A program made the translations under genes and the position numbers. Positions 46,291 to 57,499 of a stretch of DNA of 64,000 bases are shown here, in pieces. Numbering within the stretch: the stretch's first letter is position 1; every line of letters starts with the position of its first letter. Below the pieces are notes generated by a model that was given only the letters and a program-made list of their open reading frames with translations, did not search any database and had not been told where the DNA came from. Source of the stretch: Eonycteris spelaea (taxonomy: Eukaryota > Chordata > Mammalia > Chiroptera > Pteropodidae); contig PUFA01000092.1 in assembly GCA_003508835.1 (NCBI GenBank), positions 5,952,001-6,016,000 of the forward strand. The letters are read 5' to 3'.

Positions 46291-46985
46291 GATATTGTTT
46301 AAGTAATAATTTCATAGCTTAGTACATTGAATAGATTAGATGTCACATACTCAAATGTCTTTAGAAACAAGGCAATAATTGCTTTGCATGAATGAAGTAG
46401 GTTGGGTATAAGACAGTAGAATACGGTGGGAACTGTTATGGGGTCTAGAGAACATGTGTCTGCCTGAAGGTATTTGAATTTATACATGTTTAGAGCATGA
46501 TGAAGTTCAAATAAAACAATCCTGAGAGCTAAATTCTGTACTTTGACTGCCAATTTGAACTCAATGGAGTAAATATTTCAGATGGTTTCTAACTTGAAGA
46601 TTCAACCCTGTATGGATAATATGCTTCTTAAACAGATTATTTATGATGGTTCCATGTGCAGAGAGTTGTGAGGAAGGTAACATCATTAAGAAACATAGTG
46701 GTGAAAATGAAAAGTTATTAGGATCACTATTGATTCTAATGAAATTACTAAGAGTTTGGTAAATATAAAGATGCTGTGCAGAAAGAGGGCAGAATCTGTT
46801 AATATGCTATTTTAGACAGCAAAAAGAACTCTGTAGATATGCATTATTTGTTTCTGAAATAATTTACAGGTGATTCATTCAAGTGTCTGGACCCCAAGGT
46901 AGGGAGTTTATCTTAGACTATCCAAGTAAGCCCAATCTAATCACTAGTTCTTAAAAGTGAAAAAACTCCCAGCTATGATCAGTAT
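46291..46985. other. unassigned sequence
   Basis: No family or gene recognised. Confidence 0.4.
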
Positions 46986-46989
46986 GAGG

Positions 46990-47261
46990 GATAGGCAACT
47001 AGAGGATAAGGGTCAGAGAGATGCAACATTGCTGGCTTTGAAATGGAGAAAGGGGGCCACAAGCCAAGAAATGTCAGGGACCCCTAAAAGCTGGAAAAGG
47101 GAAGTAAGAAGATTCTCCTCTAGAGCCTTCCCTTTTGAAATCTTGATTTTACTTCTGGAAGACCCATGTTGGATCTCTGATGCACAAAACTAAGATTTGT
47201 GTTGTTTTAAGCCACTAGGTTTAGAGTAGTTGTTACAGAAGCAATAGAAAACTAATATAGA
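46990..47261 (+). mobile_element. MaLR-type LTR, 3' part
   Basis: 'gcaacattgctggctttgaaatggagaaagggggccacaagccaag', 'agaagattctcctctagagcc', 'gtgttgttttaagccactaggttt' and 'gttacagaagcaatagaaaactaatata' are LTR 3' landmarks. The 5' part is missing or too diverged. Confidence 0.7.
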
Positions 47262-48690
47262 TGCTTAAAGTTAAAATGATAACGAGCATGAGAAAATAGT
47301 CATTTACAGTCTCATATAAATGTGTGGCAAACAGTATTTCATGTCATATTTAATACATATATTTAATACATAAATTATAAAATATGATTTATTTGATAGT
47401 GGAGACATACCCTGTGACTGGCATTACACATCTAGTTGTCTAGGAAAAAAATTTAAAAATGAAAAAGAAATATAAAGCATGACCTCTGCCCTCCCAAAGA
47501 CCAAATTTTTAGACAAAAGAAGATCATAAAACAGAATATAATCAATAATATATATTATAGCAAGAATGGAGGGCTATAAAGTGATTATTACATATATCAG
47601 GTTTTCAAGACGTAGGCAAATTTCAGATATCCTGATTGGCTGTGGATATAACTTAAAAAAAAAAAGACTAAAAATTCCTCCAGCTTAGATCTAAAATTTA
47701 TCTCCTACCTAGAAATGATAAATCATCTGTCAGTATCTAGCTTTTTGGCTTGGAAGGTATAGTCATGACTATAGGATAGTGAGAGTGAGTGAAGTTCAGT
47801 AGGGCTAGAGATATCAGAAGTGTGTGTGCATGTGTGTATATGTCTGTGCATATATAAAAGAACAGAACTTGAGTGCAAATTAAAGTTAATTAATATTCTA
47901 AAATAGGAAATATACCTCCTCACCTGAAACTTTTAGGAAACAGCTTAAATGGTTATAAATGGAAGATAGCATTGAAATGAGAAGGAAACACCTGGTACAG
48001 GTTAGCAAGTCAAAAAATAATATCCAACTAATAAGTAACAGTTGTGAATTTGCAGATTATCTTTTTTTATTTATGAACTATTAGGTTTCCTAAGTTGTAA
48101 GTCTACATAACTAAAATTTTGAATTAGCTAGTTTGGATTTTTGATTAGTGCAACAGTGATTTTGTACCAAATGGAAGCATAGTGATGTGAGTTTGTAACA
48201 GGAGAAGCCAGTTGATGTTATATATGGTAGGTTTCCCAAAGAGGAATTGAACTTCTCTGGTTAAAGTTTCCAATGTAATAGACAAAAAGGAGGAAGGGAG
48301 TCCAAAGCTGTGGGAGGACCACATCGACAGAACTGATGCTGATCTAATGAGAGTAGAGAATATACCCTAAGGAGGGCAGAGGGACCCAAACTTTGGAAAG
48401 TGAATAGCATTTAGGAGCCCTGTAATCTCTAAAACTAATTTTAGAGGAGAGAGTTTAGTCAGATCAAGACTATTAAGATGAACTGGATAAGTATAGGACA
48501 TTTTCATTCACTTTAAGCAGGAGACCGTGCAAGTACTTGTAATGACTTCAAAATTCTCTTATTTTTAGTTCAGTAATCTTTTGTGTCTGTTTAATGGCAG
48601 TTAAAGGTAGGCATATAAGAGACACTCATTTTTAGTGAATGATTAGCCAAGAACTATTTACCTTGGTTTGCCACTACATCTCCAACTCTT
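47262..48690. other. unassigned AT-rich sequence
   Basis: A short TG-rich patch at 47818-47852. No gene or named repeat. Confidence 0.4.
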
Positions 48691-48694
48691 ATGT

Positions 48695-48930
48695 TTGGAC
48701 AGTCTAATAATAACTCAGCCTTGATGATCAGCTGGACATTCCTGAGTAAATGAATGTAGATTTGGGGGTTACTGTTGATCTGCTCCTTTCCCTCATTAGT
48801 TACAACTAGTTCTCCTTTCCCTCAAAGACAGAGGATATACAACCACCTGTACACACTGCTGTCTGCTCCACCATTTTATCTCAACGCCTTGATCTGGATG
48901 AACCCTCTCCCCTAAAGTTATTTTTTAGAG
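48695..48930 (+). repeat. possible L2 fragment
   Basis: 'gtagatttgggggttactgttgatctgctcctttccctcattag' and 'cactgctgtctgctccaccattttatctcaacgccttg' resemble L2 'tggactttgatctgctcc...cctcatccctcatatccag' blocks. Confidence 0.4.
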
Positions 48931-49319
48931 ATCAAAGAACTGGAGATAAAAAAGCTTAATGTGAATGAAAATGCTTTAGTTGACATTAAATGAGGAAGGC
49001 ATGGACTCAGAATCAGAGAATTTCCTTAAATTCATCTAAACTTACACAGTCAGAAGGGTTTTTTAAAAGTACAATCTACTTGACCTTCTAAAAGTACATT
49101 TATTTTTCTTTTTAATGTAAAATCCACATTTGATTGAAAACATGAAACACATTCTCAGTTAGTGTTTTCCAGAGAAGTTTGTCATTCACTAGCTCACATG
49201 CTTAATATAAGTTTAAAGCACAGATTTAGGATAATTTATTTTCAGTAAGGAAGATGAATATATGTGAATCAAAGAACAAACTAAAAATTACAATGTTCCT
49301 TTGAAGCACACTTTAAGGG

Positions 49320-49960
49320 ACTAGTCAATAAACATTTATCAAGCATTTTTGATGTTCAAGGAACTATTGTGAGAATGGAAAAAAATGTACAAAAATGTTT
49401 ATGACATGGTTTCTTCCTTTGAGAAGTTTACAGTCTAATAAGAAAGATTAACGCACAAGTATTTTAATTGTATTTTTATTGTAGCAAATGTCAAAAGAAA
49501 TACTAAAATTAGCATTAGGAATCTGGAGAGTGTTGCAGTCCCTTGGATGATAGGGTTAAGAGCATGTAGGAGACGCATGCACTTGGTTAATTTTTAAAGG
49601 ATGAAATGACAAGGGATAGAGATGAAGAGGTAGGAGTGTGGTCAAAGGAAGAAGAGCCACTGAAAAGCAAAGACAAAGAATAAATACTATGGAATGTGTT
49701 TATGAACTAGTGAGTGGGACACTTAGGTTAAAACATGTAATACCCAAGTGGGAAAAATGTAGAAATCAGGCTTACAACACCAAGTCATGGGGAGTCATGA
49801 AGGCTAGGAGTTATCGAAGGTATTTTTAAAAGACGATAACATTATTAGAGCTGTGCTTCACCAAGACAAATCTGAATTCAGTATAGAATATAACATGGAA
49901 TCAAGGTAAATAGGAGGCAACTGAGGTAGTTCAAGAGAGCTAACAAAGGTCTTAATTCTC
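49320..49960 (+). repeat. unnamed multi-copy repeat, copy C
   Basis: Starts 'tcaataaacatttatcaagcatttttgatgttcaaggaactattg', then 'gtttcttcctttgagaagtttacagtctaataagaaagattaac', 'gaggtaggagtgtggtcaaaggaagaag', 'ctaggagttatcgaaggtatttttaaaag' and 'gaggcaactgaggtagttcaagaga'. It has the same order as copy A at 24260. It suggests a long LINE- or DNA-element-derived family. Confidence 0.55.
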
Positions 49961-49999
49961 AAGATCTTCATGTCCTACATGTGTAACATCTCTTGATAC

Positions 50000-51370
50000 T
50001 GTGTATTGACCACATACATTGCTTTACCTGCCTGGCTGGACTTTTCCCCATGATTTAATGCTGAATTTGCCACTCTGAACCTGGTGCTCAATAAGAATGC
50101 ATAATTCAAGGTACCAGTTTTTCCTAGTTTTTATCATTATGGTGTAGTTAACAGAGCCATGGCTGGCAGTGTATCAAAAAACAATCACATATAGAAGTGT
50201 AGACTGTATGTATACATAAGGGGCAAAACTAGTGGAGAGGTCTAACTGCCAATGAAAGAAGCAGAGAAGGAGTGCCTCCAAGAGGTAAGAAGAACAAACC
50301 TAAAGAGTGCAGTGCTATGGATTCTATAAGGAGGATTTTAAGAAGAACAAAGTATTCAAAGTTATCTGCTTCTGTAGAAATGAATAAAAAGGCTATGGTG
50401 TTTGGGAATCATATATCTTGTACAAACTATGCCTGTTCTAATGGTTGTACTATGGTGTAAATGTCCCCCAAAGGCATGTTTTGGGTCTTACTCAAAACCT
50501 ACCATAGTACCTGACATGTAGAAGTAACCAAGTAATTATTTCTTAAATAATTGGGTAGTCGCTCATTGTCACCTTCAAAAGAAAGTATTGCTAATGATGA
50601 GATCAGGGAGGAGGAGATTTAAAAGTGAGTAGAAAAGAAAGAAAAGCAAACAATGTAGGCTGAAATATTATGAAAAGAAATAGAGAGATAAACTCGAAGT
50701 TAATTTTTGTGTTAGTGGTGGTTGATATTCTTTGCTTTTGCCTTTTGTTTTTAAGTGTAAAGGAGATTTGAGCCCCTGTATAGGTTGTGGGTAAAAGACA
50801 ATTAAAGGATGATAGAAACCAGAGAGGAGATGGAGGTGGGAGGTAGAGAACATGATTTATTGAACAGATGTCCAAAGAAAATGTGAGGACATGGAATAAA
50901 AAGCACTCCTCAGAAAAGAAAAGTGATACTGATTCTAAGGGAAAAAGAAGACATTCTGTTATGTAACAACCAATTGATCTTTGGAACATAAATCTTGGCT
51001 GGATACAGAGAAATCCTGAGCTAAAGAATTATGATGGCTTTGACCTCTCATACAAGAAGAGAATGGGAGACAGTGCAGAGTTGAGACAATTAAGGAAAGT
51101 GGAAAAGGTTAGAAGAGCTGCCTTGGAAATACATTTAAGAGCTATAATACAGAGTTATTAGCCCCGAGGGCCCCAGGTGATGGCACAGGGCTTTGTGAAT
51201 TGTAGGTGGTTCAATCAATGTGGTTTCTGGCTTACTCCAATAGCTCAGGAATTTTTTAGACAGATATAAGCAAAGGTCACAGTGAGTTACCAAGTACTCG
51301 GATTATCAATGAGAAAAACCCAGTTGCCTATAAGCAAGAGCCAGAATTTCTCATAAATTAATTTTCATAA
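50000..51370. other. unassigned sequence, partly resembling the unnamed repeat
   Basis: 50570-50990 has 'gagatcagggaggaggagatttaaaag' and 'gaggtgggaggtagagaaca'-type words that may be another piece of the unnamed repeat. The 128-aa minus ORF 50603-50989 is Phe/Ser/Leu-rich noise on the opposite strand. Confidence 0.35.
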
Positions 51371-51378
51371 TTAGTTGT

Positions 51379-51480
51379 TTAGCAATGGTCTCTCTCACTT
51401 ATGTGTAAACCCCATGATTGCAGGAAATAGTGACCAACTCAGTCAGAGCTGGCCCTTAATAAATAGTCGCTGAGCATAGA
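51379..51480 (+). repeat. L2 3' terminus
   Basis: 'gtgtaaaccccatgattgcaggaaatagtgaccaactcag' then 'ctggcccttaataaatagtcgctgag'. Confidence 0.6.
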
Positions 51481-52855
51481 AGAGAGAAAAGAAAGGGGAG
51501 AGAGATGAAGGGAAGGAAAAAAATAAAGGCAAGTAGTAGGACTTTTAGAGCTTTTTTTAAAGATTATAGTTATGCTGTCATTATTATTTAAAAAGTGTTC
51601 CCCTTTATCAGAGTTTAAATACCCACTATACATGCTGTGGACTGTTTTCCAACATCTCATTTACTTCCAAAGAAGATGTGAAAAGCATGTTGATTGTATA
51701 TTAACTAGAGAAAAAATAAGACAGTCAATAAAATGTCCATAAAGTTTTAATTCCTAAGAGAATGTGAAGTCTGTTTCTGACAACAACATCAGATTAATCA
51801 AGAAGTCTGTCAGTGACGAATGATAAGAAAAATGGCACAATTTACTATCGTTACCAAGGACACATTCAAAAATAACTATCTCACTAGATCTTTGAGAAAT
51901 ACCTCACAGCTCTTAGAACAATCTCAAATACTGAATAAAATGTATTTCTGCCTATCGAGTGTGTTCTCAGATAATTCTTCAGAGGAAAATGGTGTTTGTT
52001 ATTCAAATAATAGACCATATTTATAAAGGGACAATTCGGTGAGTGATTTTTAAACTTTAGCTAAGTTTGACAATTTAAAAAAAATGTGGTTTTTTTTTTT
52101 TTTTAATATCAGGAGTTACATCAATACTCAAGCCTTGTCCAGGCCTAAGGGGATCCTGATTAATAGAAAAGGTGTCTAGGAGTAACTATGACCATAGGAT
52201 CAGGCACATACATCATGGGAGAACTTCAGAGTTTCTTTGGGTGCCTGCATTTCCCAAAGTTGACATCTTTCAGAATTTTCTGAGGGCCAAATGTTATTTC
52301 TTTTGATTCATCCTCTAGTCCAAGAGTCTCTCTTATAGTATAGAATATATAATTCTAGTGGGCAGCTTTGAACCATGTAGTTCACAGTTTGATGCTAACA
52401 GACACAAGGGAAATAATGCAAACAATCAGTGGTGACTTAGAAGCACCAATAGGCTCAATCCTCCCCTAGTTATCAGATTAAAGAAGACAGAAATAATTTT
52501 GGCCTCCCTCATTATTCTGTCCCTCCCATCATATCACACCTTCATCTGATCTGGCCAGACTTTAAATGTAGCTGCTCTGCCCAGCACTCTAACCACAGTT
52601 GAACTGGGTTATGTTAACAAAAGCCTTTAAGTGCCTACCATGCTGCTTAAGTCACGTCTCTGCACACCTACCAGAGACCTCATTTTGATAACAGTGAGCT
52701 CCCTATATGAAAGTATTTCCACGTGACCACTTCAATATTTATTCTGATACATTCTTGGGATCTTAGTTCCCCTGAAAGGTCTGTGGTCCTGCCCTTATTT
52801 TTTTAAGATTGCTTCTCAGGGAGTCAGGGTTTAACTCTAAGCACCAGCCAAGTAT
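51481..52855. other. unassigned sequence
   Basis: An oligo-T run at 52091-52106. No gene or nameable repeat. Confidence 0.4.
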
Positions 52856-52859
52856 CTGT

Positions 52860-52955
52860 GTTGTGTATGTCCTACCTGGATTGCCGACACTTAGCACAAT
52901 TTCTGGCATATTAGCAGCTACCTAATAAGTATTAGTTGAGTTGATTTGAAGTATG
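52860..52955 (+). repeat. L2 3' terminus
   Basis: 'cacttagcacaatttctggcatattagcagctacctaataagtattagttgagttga' matches the L2 end. Confidence 0.6.
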
Positions 52956-54225
52956 ACCTGCTCTGGGTTTTCTGGCACCACACCAGTCATTTGCCTGAAG
53001 CATGTCTGAGGATTGCCACTTCCCACTCGCCTTCTGTGCTGTTCCTTGCTTGTCCAGCTGTAGCTCTGTGGTCAGGCAGGCTATCATTCAGTGTGGAGGG
53101 CCTAATGTCAGGTTTTAATCAACTGGCTGCCATGTCCTACTTTAGGTAAGAGGAAGGCTGGTGAGTAATTTCTAAAATATGACAAGGACAATCTACTTAC
53201 CATTGACAAAGTACCAATTTTCAACTTGAATTCCTAAGTCAACTCAAATTTTATGTGATGCTCCTTAAACAGCTAAGCCCTGGCTATTTGCTGTATTATA
53301 TATGGAACTTACTTTCTTTACAATGCATATGACCATGCATATAACTTATATTAATGTCAAGCTACTTTCTGCCTGCTTCTAAATTATCTAGTCAAAATGT
53401 ACTAGACTGTTCCAGGACATTTTGAAATTTTATCAAGTAGACACAAATCTTTATTTCTTGGCAAGAGAAATTGTAGTCAACCTTGAAAAATGGATGCTTA
53501 GAGAAAGTATTCAGTGACTGATCTTGTGTCAAGTAAAATTTTAAACAAGAAAATATATGTGGTGATGGTAGCTACCCATCTACAAAATAGACCACGTATT
53601 AAAATGCTTTTATTATTTCACAGTGGAAAACTTTAAGATGTAATTATTATCAGATGTTTAGATATGCTTAGGACTTAGATTTAAACTCATGCTTTCATCT
53701 TCTCTATCAAGAACAATCTACAGCCAGAAAAGGTCAGATAAGAAAGAACCAAAAAAAGCAAGATAAGTGTAGAGGTGATAAGAATGTCATTCTGAAAGAA
53801 CTTAAGTCTCGTGGTCTAAAAAAAAAAAATGCATAAATATTTCGAGGGGAGGTGGCTTGGGGGTTGCAAATAAGTTCTCTGAATTGAATCTTTGAGCAGC
53901 CAGAGAAAACAGAAGACAAACCAGTATGGTTCACATTTCCAAAGAGGAGAGACAGAGTCCATAAAACATAAATCAAAAGATTTGGGCAAGTTTATTGGCT
54001 GAATTATTAAAAACATAGTTTGTAATACATGGAAAGAAAATAGGGATAATAAGGAATAAAATCATCCCAGATTAAACTAATTGTTGGTAGAGTTACTAGA
54101 TTGGCAAGAAAGAATGATATAAACATGACATAGCATGATTGCAGCAAGATGTTAGACAATGTCATATAATATTTTGTCTTATATTCAAAACAGAGAATTA
54201 TAAATTGGGTCAAAGAAGTTGACTA
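52956..54225. other. unassigned sequence
   Basis: No nameable repeat. The ORFs at 52946-53149 and 53734-54213 show no domain. Confidence 0.4.
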
Positions 54226-54229
54226 AATT

Positions 54230-54580
54230 TAAAATGGGTTGAACAACTGTGTTAAAGAATCAGTGTTGTCCTAAAGGGAATTCTAAGGGTATCTATCATA
54301 TCTCATTAAATGCTTTTACTAGTGGTTTAAATAATAAAAGTATTCTTAGAAACTTTGAGAGTGCCTAGGCTGGGACAGATCACAAATACCCATGTGCTGG
54401 AAACAGGACATAAAAGATTTCAATTGGCTTAAGTAATAAGCCAAATGAAACAAAAATTAAACTTAAAGGAAATAAAGAGCTTTTCACATGAATTGGAAAT
54501 ACCAGAACGTTATTATGACAGAAGAGAAAGAAAGATCACCAAAAGGGCAATAAAAACAGAGAGCTTTAGTGAAAGGACAG
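54230..54580 (+). repeat. L3/CR1-like LINE, left part (interrupted by an LTR)
   Basis: 'ctaggctgggacagatcacaaatacccatgtgctgg' and 'aacaaaaattaaacttaaaggaaataaag' fit an eroded L3/CR1 open-frame region. The identification relies mainly on the clearer right part. Confidence 0.35.
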
Positions 54581-55074
54581 TGTATTAACTTCCTAAGATT
54601 ATAACAAGTACTAAGAACTGGATGACACAACAAAGTATCAAGAACTGGGTGACTTAAAACAACAGAAATGTGTTATCTCACAGTTCTAGAAGTCAGAAGT
54701 CCAAAATCAAGATGTCAGCACGGCCATGCTCTCTCTGATGACTCTAAGAGAAAATCCTTCCTAGCCTCTTCTGCTTCTGGCATGTGTCAGAAATCCCTGG
54801 CGTTCCTTGGCTTGTAGATGCATCACTTCAGACACATGGCCATCTTCTCCCTGTGTCTTCACATCATCTTCCCTCTGTGCGTGTCTGTCTCTGTGTCCTA
54901 ATTTTCCCTTTTCATAAGGACAACAGACATGTTGGATTAGGGCCCGCCCTAATGACCTCATTTTATTTAATTACCTCTATAAAGATCTTATTCCCAAACA
55001 AGGTCACATTCTGAGGTACTGGGGGTTAGGACTTCAACATATCTTTTGGGGAGGACACAATGCAACCCATAACA
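54581..55074 (-). mobile_element. ERVL-MaLR solo LTR inserted in an L3/CR1-like LINE
   Basis: 'tgtattaacttcctaagatt' on the left and 'ggtactgggggttaggacttcaacatatcttttggggaggacacaatgcaacccataaca' on the right are the reverse LTR ends, with 'ggcttgtagatgcatcac' and 'ggattagggcccgccctaatgacctcatttta' between. An internal short duplication of 'aagaactgg(a/g)tgac' occurs at about 54614 and 54640. The 5-bp TSD is not evident. No viral genes remain. Confidence 0.85.
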
Positions 55075-55119
55075 AACAACTCTGTGTGAATCTACAGTAA
55101 TGTGCACAAAATGAAAAGC

Positions 55120-55640
55120 ATGACTGCACAGATCAGGAGTAAGGGGGGGACTCTGTTCAGAGTCCACCTGGGAAACTGCCATGGGTTCTGGGCCTTTAAC
55201 AGGCAATCAGGATGATGAGGAAGCTTAAAACCAAATTATTGGACTGTGGTTTAGAGGAAATGGGAATGTTTAGCCTGAGGAAGAACAGACAGAGGGGGAA
55301 ATGAAAGCTGCTTTCAAATACGTGATCAACTGGAAGTAGAACTAGAGTTGTTTTTTATGGCTCCGAAGTCAGAATTATATTACTGAGAGAGATTGATTCA
55401 AATGGATGAAAAGAAGATTCTGAAAGGTACCGTGTCCAGAGGCAGTTGTAATTTCATGGAAATATCGAATTCTCTATCTTTGGATGTCTTCAAGCAAAGG
55501 CTTACCACAGAGGGAGGGTGTTTGAAAGGGGATGGAAGCATTGGAAATTAGCTGAGATCATGAGTCTTCTGACCGGAATATTCAAGAACTCTGTTGAAGA
55601 AGTTTGTTTAAGTAAAGAATATTAATACCCAGACCAAGAA
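55120..55640 (+). repeat. L3/CR1-like LINE, right part
   Basis: 'ggaaatgggaatgtttagcctgaggaagaacagacagagggggaaatgaaagctgctttcaaatacgtgatc' and 'tctttggatgtcttcaagcaaaggctt' and 'gaagcattggaaattagctgagatcatgag' are in L3/CR1 3' order. No open frame. Confidence 0.65.
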
Positions 55641-56785
55641 AGCCGTAATATCTTATAAGGAAATGAAATGTGCTAACCAAAACTTAGGGTTGTTTTCTGT
55701 TAAAGAAAATGTGGAGGAGAAAAATGAGAGAGATCACATAGTTTAACCACACAAATAAAAAATAAATGGTTTAAATAAACATAAAATATACTCAGTAAAA
55801 ATATAGAAAAACCACACAATCAAATAAGAGAAAGCAAAAACCTTATCCAAGTCCAGGAATTTTAAAATAGAAGTAGGATTTCAACTTTTATGGATGAACT
55901 ATGCAAGATAAAATCTAGAATAATAAATAGAAAATTCATTAAGGACCAACATTTTCCCCCCAATACCCAGGAACATAGAGAAAACAGAGAGAATGAATAC
56001 TATCTGGTGAAGTGAATGATTTTCCTGAAAGAAGTTTGAAGGGAGGAAGAGATCCGTGAGGAAGGGCTAGAGGAAGGGAATACACGGGCAACGCAAAGGG
56101 CACCAAGTTTGAAGTAAGTCTGCAGACCAGCCGGCCTTGGCTCAGCCACCAGCCAGCTGCACAAGCTCCCACAAAACACTTCTCTGCTTCTCGGTTTGCT
56201 CTGTTATTAAAAAATAAGCAAACAGAAAATCAGATGATGTTTTTAACAATTCTATCTCGTTGTAAAATTGAGGCTCTGAAGAATAGCCACAGGTAGAGGG
56301 TGAGGCAGTACTTTAACACAATACAGGCATAGGAACATTCAACTTTAAAAGACAAAAAGAATGAAAAGCCAATGTAGCTGTTTAAAAGAAAGAAACTAAA
56401 AGTAAGGGATTAAAACAATATGTAAATGGAAACTTACTATAAATGGAGATGTACTTATAAGGCAGTGTCTACAAAGATTGTTTTGAGTTTCGTGAAAAGT
56501 AAAAGGGAAGTCATTAAGCAGTTAGCATATAAATTATTACAATATAAAGTGTTAGCTTCATGTTACAAATGAAATTATGAGTACTTTGTAAGCAGCTGTT
56601 TACAAATATTTCTGTAAACTCTAAGGTGTAACATATCCCTAAGCTTGAGGCTATGTGTTTGACTTCCAAGTCTAATAATAACATCTAGGTAGCGTGATTT
56701 AGAATTAAGCACTTTTTTTTGCAATAACAATTTCATGAAAATTCTCCACCATATTCAATTCAACACACAGTTAGTAGCTATTTTA
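55641..56785. other. unassigned AT-rich sequence
   Basis: No repeat named; no gene. Confidence 0.4.
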
Positions 56786-56789
56786 AGCC

Positions 56790-57490
56790 TTACCAGGCAT
56801 TTTTCAAGTCTAAAGAAAGACATAAATGAGAACATTTATTTATAAAACAGAATAATGGATATAATAAAACAAAAAGACTCAACATACAGAAAAATGATTA
56901 AAGAGGTGGTAATGCCTGAGCAGGGTTTTGAAGGATAAGCAGGAGTTTATTCAACACAGAAATGAGAAAACATTCTCAGAATGTTCAAAGGCAAGAAATG
57001 AAAGCAAGAAACAAGATGAAAGATTTGGGAAATTACAATTGGTTAAATATTTCTGAAACAAAGTGCTAGAAGAGACAATACAAAGGTGAAATAGGAGAAG
57101 GGACAAGTATCCCACAAAGGGCTTTCTGGGTCATTCTAGTAGCAAAGGTTTTGTTGTTTTGTGTTTTCTTATAGACAATAAAAAGGCATTGAAAGATTTT
57201 GAGTATTTAAGTGATAAGCACAAATTAGCATTTCAGGAAGATGATTCCAGCTGCAGAGTGGAGGGGGAATATGAGCTGGAGAAGTGAGGAGATGGGCTGG
57301 GAAAATAGGAAGGAACCAAATTAAAGCCATGGCGGAGAGAAAGGGTGGAGGGGTTTTGGAAGTGGAATTGGTGAGATTCTGGGAACCAGTGAGGCATGTC
57401 AGACCTGCTGTAGAGTCAGTGACAGAAAGGAACCACAGAAGGAAAAACGGGTTTGGGGCTGGGAGAGCTAGTTTGGACCACTATCAAGCT
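56790..57490 (+). repeat. unnamed multi-copy repeat, copy D
   Basis: 'gagcagggttttgaaggataagcaggagtttattcaac', 'gggctttctgggtcattctagtagcaaagg', 'ttgaaagattttgagtatttaagtgataag' and 'gatgattccagctgcagagtggagggggaa' share order with copy A, with more of the 3' half kept here. The ORF 57284-57493 lies inside and is not a gene. Confidence 0.55.
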
Positions 57491-57499
57491 TGAGATGTA

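Noticed and set aside
50603..50989. 128-aa minus ORF
   Set aside because: Low-complexity, F/L/S-rich reading opposite purine-rich sequence, with no domain and a shifted overlapping frame at 50668-50853.
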